Below, one piece after another: positions 1-8,736 of a stretch of 64,000 bases of DNA (the first letter of the stretch is position 1; every line of letters starts with the position of its first letter). A program made the translations under genes and the position numbers. The stretch comes from an uncultured Ruminococcus sp. (lineage in GTDB: Bacteria > Bacillota > Clostridia > Oscillospirales > Ruminococcaceae), in NCBI GenBank assembly GCA_900543145.1, contig UQPZ01000004.1, forward strand, positions 62,001-126,000. Reading direction: 5' to 3'. Under the pieces are notes generated by a model, which ran no database searches, was not told where the DNA came from, and worked only from the letters and a program-made list of their open reading frames with translations.

Positions 1-1188
1 ATATCCGTCTATTAGAAGCTTTCCGCTGCGATACCTGTAAAACCCCGGCATGAGATTTACAAGAGTTGATTTTCCTGAGCCGGTTCCTCCTATAATTCCG
101 ACAGTTTCGCCTTTTTCTGCGGTAAAGGTTATATTTTTAAGTGCAGGCTCTTCCGAGTCGTTATAAGAAAAGGTAACGTTGTCAAATATGACCCTAGGAC
201 TGTTTTCATTTTCGTTAACAGTCTGATTGCCTTCGTCCGATACGGACGTTTTATACTGAAAGACCTCATTTATCCTTATAGACGAGGCCTGAGCCCTGGT
301 TATCGACGTAACAAGAACCGCAACGGCAAGCAAAGCCAGAAGTATCTGATTCATATAGCTTGTAAGAGCAATAAGCTCTCCCTGTGTAATACCGCCGATA
401 TTGACGTCGATCCCTCCGAACCAGATTATAGCAATTATGGCTATATAGACAATAACGTAGGTGCAGGGATTCATAAGCGCGGAAATCTTACCTGCTTTAA
501 CCTGTAAACCGAAAAGCTCGTCGGCGTTTTTATGAAATTCATCTTCTTCGTTTTTCTGACGGGAAAACGCTCGTATAACTCTGACTCCCGAAAGGTTCTC
601 ATCTACCATAAGAGTAGTTTTATCAAGCTTTTTCTGTATGTTTTTAAACATAGGAACGGTTTTAGTCATTACAAGATAAATTATAAGTCCCAGGATCGGC
701 GCCGCAATAAGGAAAATAAGCGTCAGTTTTACCGAAATAGTAAAAGCCATTATAATAGAGCCGATTACGATAAACGGCGATCTCAGGAAAAGTCTGAGGA
801 GCATATTTACTCCTGTCTGAGCCTGATTGATATCTACAGTCATACGAGTTACCAGAGTAGAGCTTCCGAGCTTGTCTATTTCAGCATGAGACAGGGTGTT
901 TATATGATGATACAGATCCCTCCTCAGCTCAGTTCCGAAACCCAGAGAAGCCTTGGCGGCAAAATACTGAGCGGTAAGAGAGCACAGCAGACCCAGTACG
1001 CCGAGAAAAACCAAAACCCCTCCCATGCTTATAATATAGTTTTTATCCGCCCGTGCAATTCCTACGTCTATTATTTTTGCCATAACCAAAGGCACAGCCA
1101 GCTCAAAGCAGGCCTCTATCAGCTTGAACAAAGGTCCGATAATGCTCTGAAGCTTATAGTTTTTCAGATATTTAAACAGCTTTAACAA
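1..1188 (-). CDS. ABC exporter, fused permease/ATPase (C-terminus cut by window)
   Basis: Half-exporter of the MsbA/LmrA-like multidrug class, expected to work as a dimer in the membrane. The N-terminal part reads as an ABC transmembrane domain with several hydrophobic helices (start LFKYLKNYKLQSI, then ACFELAVPLVMAKI). The nucleotide-binding domain begins near residue 340 and has the Walker A motif GGTGSGKST; Walker B and the signature motif lie beyond the left edge. I chose the TTG at 1188 because AGGAG lies 7 nt upstream and no better start exists. A heterodimer partner may follow to the left, but that is not visible. Substrate unknown. Expressed from a divergent promoter shared with the PAP2 gene. 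Confidence 0.85.
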   Translation of the reverse strand, partial: MLKLFKYLKNYKLQSIIGPLFKLIEACFELAVPLVMAKIIDVGIARADKNYIISMGGVLVFLGVLGLLCSLTAQYFAAKASLGFGTELRRDLYHHINTLSHAEIDKLGSSTLVTRMTVDINQAQTGVNMLLRLFLRSPFIVIGSIIMAFTISVKLTLIFLIAAPILGLIIYLVMTKTVPMFKNIQKKLDKTTLMVDENLSGVRVIRAFSRQKNEEDEFHKNADELFGLQVKAGKISALMNPCTYVIVYIAIIAIIWFGGIDVNIGGITQGELIALTSYMNQILLALLAVAVLVTSITRAQASSIRINEVFQYKTSVSDEGNQTVNENENSPRVIFDNVTFSYNDSEEPALKNITFTAEKGETVGIIGGTGSGKSTLVNLMPGFYRYRSGKLLIDGY

Positions 1189-1227
1189 AATAATTCTCCT
1201 TAAAATTTAATTACTTTATATAAAGCT

Positions 1228-1294
1228 AGTATACCATAAAATTATAGCTCATGGCAATATCTATATTGCAATTTTGTTAATTTTGTGGTATACT
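1228..1294. promoter_or_regulatory. Divergent promoters with a shared 16-bp palindrome
   Basis: Rightward promoter: TTGCAA (1266-1271), 17 bp, TATACT (1289-1294). Leftward promoter: TTGCCA (1252-1257), 18 bp, TATACT (1228-1233). Both -10 boxes sit in a TGGTATACT context, forming a long inverted repeat. The palindrome GCAATATCTATATTGC (1254-1269) overlaps both -35 boxes, so a repressor bound there should block both genes. The regulator is not in view; a MarR-type protein would be usual for such an exporter (inference). Confidence 0.6.
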
Positions 1295-1328
1295 AATTAA
1301 ATTAAAGCAGCACGAAAGGCGGAAAGTT

Positions 1329-1886
1329 ATGGAGGCTATAACAAATATAGATTTTGCGGTCTTGGATTTTTTACAGAAGCTTCACAGTAAGGTTCTGGAT
1401 TTTATAATGCAGGCGGTTACTTTATCCGGGGATAACGGATATATATGGATCGCTTTATGTATAGTTCTGCTGTGCATACCAAAGACACGCAGAATAGGGG
1501 TTTTTACAGCTGTTACCCTCATAACCGAGGTAATACTCAACGACGGAATTATAAAGGGAATAATCGCAAGGGAGCGTCCTTTTATACAGAACAGTGCGAT
1601 AGATACGATAATAAGGCAGCCAAGCGGATACTCTTTTCCGTCAGGACATTCTGCTTCTTCATTTGCCGCCGCTACAGCAGTTTATATGCATAACAAAAAG
1701 CTGGGAATACCGGCGTATATTATGGCGGCCTTGATAGCATTTTCACGACTGTATTTTTATGTTCACTTCCCGTCAGATGTAATAATAGGAAGTCTGCTCG
1801 GAGTCCTTATAGGTATCGGTGTAAATAAGCTGCTGAATTATATTCTGAAGCGGTTAGAAGAGAGAAAATTGGCAGATAAACAATAA
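1329..1886 (+). CDS. PAP2-family membrane phosphatase (PgpB/BcrC-like)
   Basis: Integral membrane phosphatase of the PAP2 superfamily; likely substrates are undecaprenyl pyrophosphate or phosphatidylglycerol phosphate, acting on the outer membrane face. The three signature motifs are present in order: KGIIARERP (residues about 76-84), PSGH (about 103-106), and SRLYFYVHFPSD (about 139-150), the last carrying the catalytic His and Asp. Length of 185 aa and the number of hydrophobic helices fit the small bacterial subfamily. SD AAAGGCGG precedes the ATG. It is divergent from the ABC exporter and is followed 23 bp later by the SseB-like gene, with which it may be cotranscribed. Confidence 0.85.
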   Translation: MEAITNIDFAVLDFLQKLHSKVLDFIMQAVTLSGDNGYIWIALCIVLLCIPKTRRIGVFTAVTLITEVILNDGIIKGIIARERPFIQNSAIDTIIRQPSGYSFPSGHSASSFAAATAVYMHNKKLGIPAYIMAALIAFSRLYFYVHFPSDVIIGSLLGVLIGIGVNKLLNYILKRLEERKLADKQ

Positions 1887-1909
1887 ATGTAAATAGGGGG
1901 GTATAAATA

Positions 1910-3121
1910 ATGAAAACCATACAAGAACTTATAAAAAAGTATAATAAAAGAAAAAGCGTCAAGGTTTATGAGCTTATTATAGACCGTATTAAGACAGAGC
2001 CTGTACTATGGGCGGCTTATACTAAATCCACCCATAACTTTTACATAGGAATAGAAAACGGAAAAGCGTGCGCTTATATATTTACTGATATTGCGTATTA
2101 TAATCAATTTTGCGATTTTTTGAACCAGCAGTATATATTTACTACTTCGGAAGAAATCAGTTACGGGGACAGATTGGGCTTTTTCCAGAAGCTTTATATG
2201 AACGGTATCGAGGCGGTTATAATTGATAACGGACAGACTTATCTTTGGACGGATCTGTGTGACATAATCGAAAAGCCTGATTTTTCAAGTGTTCCTAAAG
2301 TCAGCAGACCTGTAATGAATCCTTCGTTCTGTCGGGCGGCAAATGTGTTTTTTCAGGCGTACAGCATAAAAAGAGCTGACCGGATACTTGAATTAAATAT
2401 GTTTAGAGAATTGGTAAAGGCGGAATTTCTTATCCCGCCGGATACTGAACAATTAGATATCGAGCGAAACGGCGGAGATAAGTGTACTTTTAAAAAAAAC
2501 AGCTGTTTTGGAATACCTCTGATCAAAAATTCTCAAGGGAAAGCATTTTATCCGATATTTACCGATTGGTATCAATTAAGACTATTTGACAAAAATAGTA
2601 AATACAGCGGATTAATAATAAATTATAAAGATATTTGGCAGATGGTTGAAAAAGTCGACGGAGCAGTTATAAATCCATTTGGTTTTAATTTTATATTAGA
2701 TAAGAATATGGCAGGCATAATAGACAATGCAGTCAAGGAGGAAAACGAGAAAGAAGCGTCGAAGAAACCCATACCTAAGAGTGGGGAAGCCGTTATGTGC
2801 GAACAAAGTTTTCCGAATGGTACAAAAGTTAAGCTGGGATTGCCGGCGGAATATCCTGAGGAAATGACAAAGGCGATATGCAGGGCAGTCAAATCAAATA
2901 AAAATGTTCATGCATTATATCTGCTTTTAATGATAATAGATAAAGAACAGAGCTATCTTATTGTTGCAGATTTTGAGGGAGATAAGGATAGTATTTTCGG
3001 AATGATCGCAAACGCCGGAATGCCGTATTCCAACGGAAAATATTTGGATCTTGTCAGATTTGACAGCGAATTCGGCAGAAACGCAGTTAAAGACGTAAAG
3101 CCGTTTTATAAGAGCATATGA
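1910..3121 (+). CDS. SseB-family protein
   Basis: Protein of 403 aa. The last 100 residues match the SseB C-terminal domain pattern: SYLIVADFEGD, then LDLVRFDSEFG and VKPFYKSI. The middle part (about 165-275; FRELVKAEFLIPP, YPIFTDWYQLRLF, AVINPFGFNFIL) matches the SseB N-terminal domain. The first 150 residues are an extra, unrecognised segment. SseB proteins are soluble and of unclear function; the E. coli name comes from altered serine sensitivity. The start is the ATG 8 nt after GGGGGG (1897-1902). A strong terminator follows. No secretion signal. Confidence 0.75.
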   Translation: MKTIQELIKKYNKRKSVKVYELIIDRIKTEPVLWAAYTKSTHNFYIGIENGKACAYIFTDIAYYNQFCDFLNQQYIFTTSEEISYGDRLGFFQKLYMNGIEAVIIDNGQTYLWTDLCDIIEKPDFSSVPKVSRPVMNPSFCRAANVFFQAYSIKRADRILELNMFRELVKAEFLIPPDTEQLDIERNGGDKCTFKKNSCFGIPLIKNSQGKAFYPIFTDWYQLRLFDKNSKYSGLIINYKDIWQMVEKVDGAVINPFGFNFILDKNMAGIIDNAVKEENEKEASKKPIPKSGEAVMCEQSFPNGTKVKLGLPAEYPEEMTKAICRAVKSNKNVHALYLLLMIIDKEQSYLIVADFEGDKDSIFGMIANAGMPYSNGKYLDLVRFDSEFGRNAVKDVKPFYKSI

Positions 3122-3128
3122 TCTATAT

Positions 3129-3176
3129 AAGACCGTATTTATCGGATTTCATTAGCCGGTAATACGGTCTTTTTCT
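3129..3176 (+). terminator. Intrinsic terminator after the SseB-like gene
   Basis: AAGACCGTATT (3129-3139) pairs with AATACGGTCTT (3161-3171), followed by a T-rich tract. The downstream arm overlaps the 3' end of the convergent vanZ-like gene. Confidence 0.85.
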
Positions 3177-3646
3177 TTTTTATTCCGTTTTGCGGAAATA
3201 ACCGCCGAGAAAGCAAGCGCCGCCGCTGTTCCCGCTGCCGCTCCCAGAGTATCTATGCATATATCTCGGAATTCACAGCTTCTTCCGGGAACAAAATACT
3301 GATGAAGCTCGTCAGTGCAGGCATAAATAAAAGCAAAAGCTGTCGGAATAAAAAACCTTACAGCTGGCTTTTTCGCTTTTATTGAGTTAAAGGCTAAAAT
3401 GCCTAGGATTAAGTAAGCAGTGAAATGTGCTGATTTGCGTACAAAAAACTGAAGGTCTTCAACGAAATTGCTGCGTTGGCTTCCCGTAAAGCTGTCAAAC
3501 TCAGGTACTATGAAATTGCATACCGTTTCTATTAAAGAACCGCTGGTTTCGCTGGAAGTTTCGGCATTCTGAGCTGAAAACATAAATATTACAGCGCACC
3601 ATAAGATGGTCATGATCAAGAATATCAGCTGCTTCTTTCTTATCAT
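3152..3646 (-). CDS. VanZ-like membrane protein
   Basis: Small integral membrane protein, 164 aa, with about four hydrophobic segments. Family marks: VRKSAHFTAYLILG in the middle and TDELHQYFVPGRSCEFRD followed by a last helix, the typical VanZ-like layout. VanZ in enterococci gives low-level teicoplanin resistance, but most homologues have no known role. The start codon overlaps the stop of cca by 4 bp (ATGA), so the two are translationally coupled. No sign of a vancomycin cluster nearby, so a resistance role should not be assumed. Confidence 0.8.
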   Translation of the reverse strand: MIRKKQLIFLIMTILWCAVIFMFSAQNAETSSETSGSLIETVCNFIVPEFDSFTGSQRSNFVEDLQFFVRKSAHFTAYLILGILAFNSIKAKKPAVRFFIPTAFAFIYACTDELHQYFVPGRSCEFRDICIDTLGAAAGTAAALAFSAVISAKRNKKEKDRITG

Positions 3647-4974
3647 AAAATTACGTCCCTTACATATTTCAGTATTTCTTCTCTGTTGTTTATTATTTCC
3701 TCGGAAATAACTGCTTCAAGTATACGGTCAAGCGCAGAGCCAATTTCCCGTCCGCTTAATCCAAGCTCTATAAGATCGTTTCCGTCTGCGTCAAGATCCG
3801 ATATTTTCATGCAGGCGTTTTCTGCGTCAAGCTCAAAGGCTATCAAAGCAAGCTCGTCCAGGTTTTTCAGCTTTTCCGCCTTTTTATAATCTGACTGAGC
3901 ATAGGTATCTGCTCGTCTGACTTCGAGGTAATCCATAAAAAAGTCAAAGCTGTATTTTGATATAAATCTTTTTACAGCTTTTCTTTCAGCGGGAATGCGG
4001 TTGTCATGTTCATATATCAGATCGTGGATATATCTCAGCGACATATTATCGCAGTGCAGGCGGTGCAGTATCTCCGCCGATATTTCAGCTCCGGCAAACT
4101 GATGCTTTTTGAAGTGATCTACGCCGTTTTCGTCGGTAACAGCCATTTTCGGCTTGGCTATGTCGTGGAGCAGCATTGTAAGCCGTATAGCCGGTTCGGG
4201 TCTGCAATATCCGACGCTTCTGCATATATGCTCCCAGACTGTGAAGCAGTGATGAGGATTATTCTGCCTGAAGCCGATACATTGCAGTATCTCAGGAATA
4301 AATACGCCAATTACTTCGCCGTACTCAAGCAGTATCTCCGCCGCGTCTTTTCCGCATACAAGCTTTTTCAGCTCGGAAAATATTCTTTCCGCAGATATAC
4401 AGTGCAAAAGCTCTTTTTCAGCAAAAACCGACTCTTTCGTATTCTTTTCAAGCTCAAAGCCTAAAACCGAAGCAAAGCGTATTGCCCGAAGTATTCTCAG
4501 CGCGTCCTCTTTAAAGCGTTTCCGAGGCTCTCCGACGCACCTGATGATTTTTTTGTCAAGGTCGTTTGCACCTCCGAAAATATCTATCAGTCCCTGCTTT
4601 GGATTGTAGCACATAGCGTTTATAGTAAAATCACGTCTTTCAAGGTCGCCCTTTAGGTCGCTTATAAATTCAACGCTCTGAGGTCGGCGGTGGTCGGCGT
4701 AATTTCCGTCGCTGCGGTATGACGTTATTTCAACGGCGTTTCTGTCTATTATAACAGTCAACGTGCCATGTTTCAGTCCTGTTTCAATAGTTCTGCAATC
4801 AGAGAAAACCTCCTGCATATCTGACGGAAGCGCATTTGTGCATATATCCCAATCATATGGTTCTTTTCCGATAAGGCTGTCTCTTACGCAGCCGCCTACA
4901 CAGTAGGCTTCATATCCGTTTTTTTCAAGCAGTTCTATTGCGTGCTGAGCAAAATCCGGTACGTTTATTATCAT
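3643..4974 (-). CDS. cca: CCA tRNA nucleotidyltransferase (HD-domain type)
   Basis: Adds or repairs the 3' CCA of tRNAs. The class II head is clear: CVGGCVRDSLIG (about residues 25-36) followed by DWDICT with the metal-binding aspartates, then the RRDFTINAM motif (about 113-121) and RFKEDALRILRAIRFA. A C-terminal HD phosphohydrolase-like domain is present (LLHDIAKP, about residue 270). Length of 443 aa matches the HD-containing Firmicutes form. ATG start with AGGAGG shortly upstream. Overlaps the vanZ-like gene downstream by 4 bp and is divergent from lnt. Confidence 0.93.
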   Translation of the reverse strand: MIINVPDFAQHAIELLEKNGYEAYCVGGCVRDSLIGKEPYDWDICTNALPSDMQEVFSDCRTIETGLKHGTLTVIIDRNAVEITSYRSDGNYADHRRPQSVEFISDLKGDLERRDFTINAMCYNPKQGLIDIFGGANDLDKKIIRCVGEPRKRFKEDALRILRAIRFASVLGFELEKNTKESVFAEKELLHCISAERIFSELKKLVCGKDAAEILLEYGEVIGVFIPEILQCIGFRQNNPHHCFTVWEHICRSVGYCRPEPAIRLTMLLHDIAKPKMAVTDENGVDHFKKHQFAGAEISAEILHRLHCDNMSLRYIHDLIYEHDNRIPAERKAVKRFISKYSFDFFMDYLEVRRADTYAQSDYKKAEKLKNLDELALIAFELDAENACMKISDLDADGNDLIELGLSGREIGSALDRILEAVISEEIINNREEILKYVRDVIL

Positions 4975-5078
4975 TTTACAGACCTCCTTTCTTCGGGAAA
5001 TAATAAATCAAAGCATTTTGGGAAAGATAAATTCTGCTGAAGCTTATATACATAAAAGTTGAAAAGCAGGTGAGATTT

Positions 5079-6599
5079 TTGAAACTGAAGCTGATTCTAA
5101 TAATCTGCGGAGTTACGGCGGGAATTATTCAGACCTGCGCAGATATTCCTGTATTGTCGCTTATAGCTTATATTCCGATGTTTTACAGCGTTATATATGA
5201 TAAGGAAATATTTAACGGCAGGTTCTCATGGCTTAAAAGCTGGCATATTTTTGTATTTTTTATGCAGCTTACCTCCTGCTCGTTCCTTATTACGGTTTAT
5301 AGGCTGATACCTCTGCCGGCGGTGATAGGAATGCTTCTGTCGGTAATTGCTCTGCTTTCGCTTTCGCTGTGGCTGACCCTGCTTATTTCTGTACCGATAA
5401 TATTTTTTCAGAAAATTAAATGCGGCGGAATATGGGATATATTCAGCTTTTCTATTTTATATACGGTAGGGGAATGGCTTTGCGAAAATGTTTTTGTGCT
5501 TTCGTTTCCTTGGTCTACAGTTTCGCTTTCTACTGTTTCGTGGCAGGAATTTATACAGTCATCAAGCTTGCTGGGCGGTAAATTTACTTCTCTTATTATT
5601 CTCATAACAAACGGCTTTATCGCATACGGATTTAGCCGCAGAAGCATTAGACATAAACTCGGCTGTATAATATGCTCTGCCGCCGTTGTTTCTTTAACCG
5701 TTTTCTACGGGGCGAATCATATTTTATACGTTAAGAACCTTATTGCGGAAAGCGGAGAAAACCTTAATGTGCTTATCGCTCAGGACGATGTTGAAGGTAA
5801 GGATAAATCCAAGCTGAACGGAAAGGAAGCCGCACAGCATTATATATCCGTACTGTCAGAAAACTGGGCTGACAATACAGACTTTATTCTCCTGCCGGAA
5901 ACTGCCGTTCCTAAGACTTTTGATGAAGAGAGCGAAAATTTCAAAGGACTTCTTTCGCTTGCAAAGGAAAAAAACGTTATAATATGTTCGGGGGCATTCT
6001 GTGAGAACAGCGGAAAAACCTATAATGCTCTTTATGTCTTTACTCCCGACGGCGCAGGAGAAAGACCCTATTATAAGCAGATACTGGTTCCCTTCGGAGA
6101 AAAGATCCCATTGGCCGGATTATTCGGACTGTCTACCGTTTCCTGCTGCGACGATGACGAGTATACTCAGCCTATAGAAACTCAGGATTATGAAATAGGC
6201 TGCGGTATTTGTATCGAGAGTATCTATTCGTCTGTTTTCCGTCGGCAGGCAGAGCAGGGAGGCGAGTTTTTTGTGATCCCGACTAATGATTCATGGTTCG
6301 GCAAAAGCTTCGCCAGATACGCTCATTACCGCCACAGTATACTCCGTTCGGTTGAAAATCAGCGTTATACGCTTCGTTCGGGGAACTGCGGTATCTCTGC
6401 GGTCATAACTCCTTGGGGCGAAGAATCCTCGTCAATAAAAAGCTCGCAGCGGGCGGTAATTGCAGACAGTATCAAGATGCTGAAAGCGGAAAGCGTCTAT
6501 ACAAGAACCGGCGATGGTTTGTTTATTTCTCTTTGTATACTTTACCTTACCGTAAGATTTTTTATATCGACAACAAAATTAAAAGACGAGCTTGAATAA
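5079..6599 (+). CDS. lnt: Apolipoprotein N-acyltransferase
   Basis: Transfers a fatty acyl chain to the N-terminal cysteine of lipoproteins at the outer face of the membrane. The N-terminal half (about 200 residues) is a multi-helix membrane part; the rest is a nitrilase-like domain with the expected catalytic residues: Glu in LLPETAVP, Lys in YKQILVPFGE and Cys in CGICIES. A TTG at 5079 is preferred over an in-frame GTG at 5070, because AGGTGA (5068-5073) lies 5 nt before the TTG and overlaps the GTG. Classical Lnt is a proteobacterial and actinobacterial enzyme and is uncommon in Firmicutes. Several lipoproteins are encoded in this window. The 3' end overlaps the convergent alpha-galactosidase gene by 21 bp. 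Confidence 0.88.
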   Translation: MKLKLILIICGVTAGIIQTCADIPVLSLIAYIPMFYSVIYDKEIFNGRFSWLKSWHIFVFFMQLTSCSFLITVYRLIPLPAVIGMLLSVIALLSLSLWLTLLISVPIIFFQKIKCGGIWDIFSFSILYTVGEWLCENVFVLSFPWSTVSLSTVSWQEFIQSSSLLGGKFTSLIILITNGFIAYGFSRRSIRHKLGCIICSAAVVSLTVFYGANHILYVKNLIAESGENLNVLIAQDDVEGKDKSKLNGKEAAQHYISVLSENWADNTDFILLPETAVPKTFDEESENFKGLLSLAKEKNVIICSGAFCENSGKTYNALYVFTPDGAGERPYYKQILVPFGEKIPLAGLFGLSTVSCCDDDEYTQPIETQDYEIGCGICIESIYSSVFRRQAEQGGEFFVIPTNDSWFGKSFARYAHYRHSILRSVENQRYTLRSGNCGISAVITPWGEESSSIKSSQRAVIADSIKMLKAESVYTRTGDGLFISLCILYLTVRFFISTTKLKDELE

Positions 6600-8711
6600 T
6601 CTGGCGGTATAAGGTTTTCTGAGCTGAACGGTAACTGCTGACTTTTCCTTGCTGTAAAAGAATTTTTCCTCGTTGCAGGACGGATAAATACAGCTGATCT
6701 CAGCGTTTCTGCCGTTCAGGAATGATACAGGAAGCACACAGGCGCTGTCGGCGCTTTCTCTTCTCCATACGGCAATGTATGCGGTATGTTCGGTTCTCAG
6801 TCCCAGCGATACCCATTCGTCAGAAAATTTCGATGTGCCCAGACTCCAGAACGGAACGGAATTTTTTATATCGGATCGTATCTTCCTGTAAACGGAAAGC
6901 GCTTCCTTCACCAAAGCCTTTCTTTCAGGCTCTATATTCCCCAGATGTCCGCTCTGGTGAACTCTGAGAAGCATTGCATTGATCATATTGAATATGACCT
7001 CCTCCTTATCTCCCGAGGTCATAGGATAGCTCCATACAGCCGACTGTTCAGGACAGAGAGCCGACGGGGAATTAGCAGCGATAGTGCAGTATTTTCTGTA
7101 ATCGTCCTGATCTGAGGTGGACTGGATAGAATAGCGCGACAGCATTGCGTAATCCATTCTCAGTCCGCCGGATGAGCAGTTTTCGATAATAAGCTTAGGA
7201 TACTTCTTAAATATTCCGTCAAGCCACGAGAGATATGCTCTTTCATGCTGTAAAAGTCCGTCGCCTGCGCTGTCGGCATTCTGCTCTGTACCGATACCCG
7301 GCTCGATATTATAGTCCATTTTTATATAGCCTACACCGTATTCTGAAACAAGCCTGTCGATAACTTCGTCAGCATGAGCGATAACTTTCGGATTTCTGAA
7401 ATCAAGCTGATAGCGTGAACGGTCGTGAACCTTTTCTCCGTGGCGTGTAAAGAACCATGTATCGTCGCAGACGGTCTGAGCCATAGGACATTTAATTCCC
7501 ATTACTTCTAGCTCAAGCCATACTCCTGGTATCATACCTTTTGAGCGGATATGATCAGTTACCTCTTTAAGTCCGTTGGGAAAGCGTCTGCGGCTTTCTT
7601 TCCATTCGCCTACCCAGTCCCACCAGAAGCCGTCGGCATACCAGCCTGCGTCTATGCAGTAATATTCACAGCCGGCTTCTGCAGCAGCGTCGATCAGCGG
7701 AAGCTCCTTTTCCGTCGTAGGATCGCCCCACAGACAATTCATATAGTCGTTGAAAATTACGGCAAGCCTTTCGTTGTCGGCATTGCGGCGGCGTATTTTA
7801 CGGCGGTATTTTGTAAGCTCACCCATTGCGCCGTCAAAGCAGCTGTAGCCGTTCTCAGCGGAGGAAGCGCATACTCCTACGGCGCAGGGAACGGATTCAA
7901 AACGTTCTCCCGGCTTCAGTACCCTGCACCAGTGAGATTCTATTTCCGACGGGCCTGAAAGCTGAAGATACAGATGACCCTCCTGATCGGAGATCTCCCA
8001 GTGCCATGAGCCGTTATGCTCTATCTGCCAGAATATTGCCGAGCCTGTTTCCGTATTTTCCAGAAATCCCATAGGCACATATTCCTTAGCTGACCAGTTT
8101 CCGACATTTGTAAAGCCGATGACCTTTGAGGAATGCTGGTAATCCTTGGGCTGGCATTGCTCCAGTCCGAGCTGAGGAAGGGTATATTTTGACCATTGAA
8201 GCTCTCTCTGCCATGAGTTGTGGCATACGGAAAGCTCCATTTTCTTGTCCTGTTCAAGTAAGCCTTCTTTTTCTATGCCGTTTATATTGAATGAGGATAC
8301 ATATTCAAGAGTACGGTTTTCTGTACCGTTATTGATGACCGAGGTCCATGTACGGACAACTGAGATACCATTACAGAACTGAAAATGAGATATAGCTTCT
8401 ATTCCTGTTTCTTCATCGAATGTCGTGATCTCAAGCTTTCTTCCAAGCTGGTTTGCAGTATCGGTAAAATCCCTGAATTTCATTCTGCAGCCGGGAGCAG
8501 TTACTATGTACTTGTTGCCGTGTCTTTCATACGGCCTGTCCAGACCGGAAACGTTTATTTCAGCAAGACGGAAGCCGAGCGTACCGGTACGGGAGGTTAT
8601 ATTTTTTTCATTAAACGGCAGTGCGGAAAAATGCAGCAGCTTTGCTTCGTTTTCATCGTTTATCTCAAGGACGAAATGTATTCCGTTTTCACAAAGTTCT
8701 ATTCTTTTCAT
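6579..8711 (-). CDS. GH36 alpha-galactosidase
   Basis: Cytoplasmic glycoside hydrolase cleaving alpha-1,6-galactosides such as melibiose and raffinose-type sugars. Full-length at 710 aa, with an N-terminal beta-sandwich, a (beta/alpha)8 barrel and a C-terminal beta domain. The nucleophile motif YIKMDYN and the acid/base region STSDQDDYRKY are present, as is DAGWYADGFWWDW near the start of the barrel. No signal peptide, so the substrate must be imported; the two solute-binding proteins further right are possible but unproven partners. Lies last in a run of four same-strand genes beginning at coaBC, with gaps of 14-28 bp. Confidence 0.9.
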   Translation of the reverse strand: MKRIELCENGIHFVLEINDENEAKLLHFSALPFNEKNITSRTGTLGFRLAEINVSGLDRPYERHGNKYIVTAPGCRMKFRDFTDTANQLGRKLEITTFDEETGIEAISHFQFCNGISVVRTWTSVINNGTENRTLEYVSSFNINGIEKEGLLEQDKKMELSVCHNSWQRELQWSKYTLPQLGLEQCQPKDYQHSSKVIGFTNVGNWSAKEYVPMGFLENTETGSAIFWQIEHNGSWHWEISDQEGHLYLQLSGPSEIESHWCRVLKPGERFESVPCAVGVCASSAENGYSCFDGAMGELTKYRRKIRRRNADNERLAVIFNDYMNCLWGDPTTEKELPLIDAAAEAGCEYYCIDAGWYADGFWWDWVGEWKESRRRFPNGLKEVTDHIRSKGMIPGVWLELEVMGIKCPMAQTVCDDTWFFTRHGEKVHDRSRYQLDFRNPKVIAHADEVIDRLVSEYGVGYIKMDYNIEPGIGTEQNADSAGDGLLQHERAYLSWLDGIFKKYPKLIIENCSSGGLRMDYAMLSRYSIQSTSDQDDYRKYCTIAANSPSALCPEQSAVWSYPMTSGDKEEVIFNMINAMLLRVHQSGHLGNIEPERKALVKEALSVYRKIRSDIKNSVPFWSLGTSKFSDEWVSLGLRTEHTAYIAVWRRESADSACVLPVSFLNGRNAEISCIYPSCNEEKFFYSKEKSAVTVQLRKPYTARLFKLVF

Positions 8712-8736
8712 AGTCTTTATATCCTTTCAGACGCTG

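Noticed and set aside
532..1185. Plus-strand frame of 217 codons
   Set aside because: It is the reverse of the ABC exporter; Ser/Tyr/Arg-rich composition and no SD.
3152..3646. Vancomycin or teicoplanin resistance gene
   Set aside because: VanZ-like proteins are widespread; no vanHAX or regulatory genes are near.
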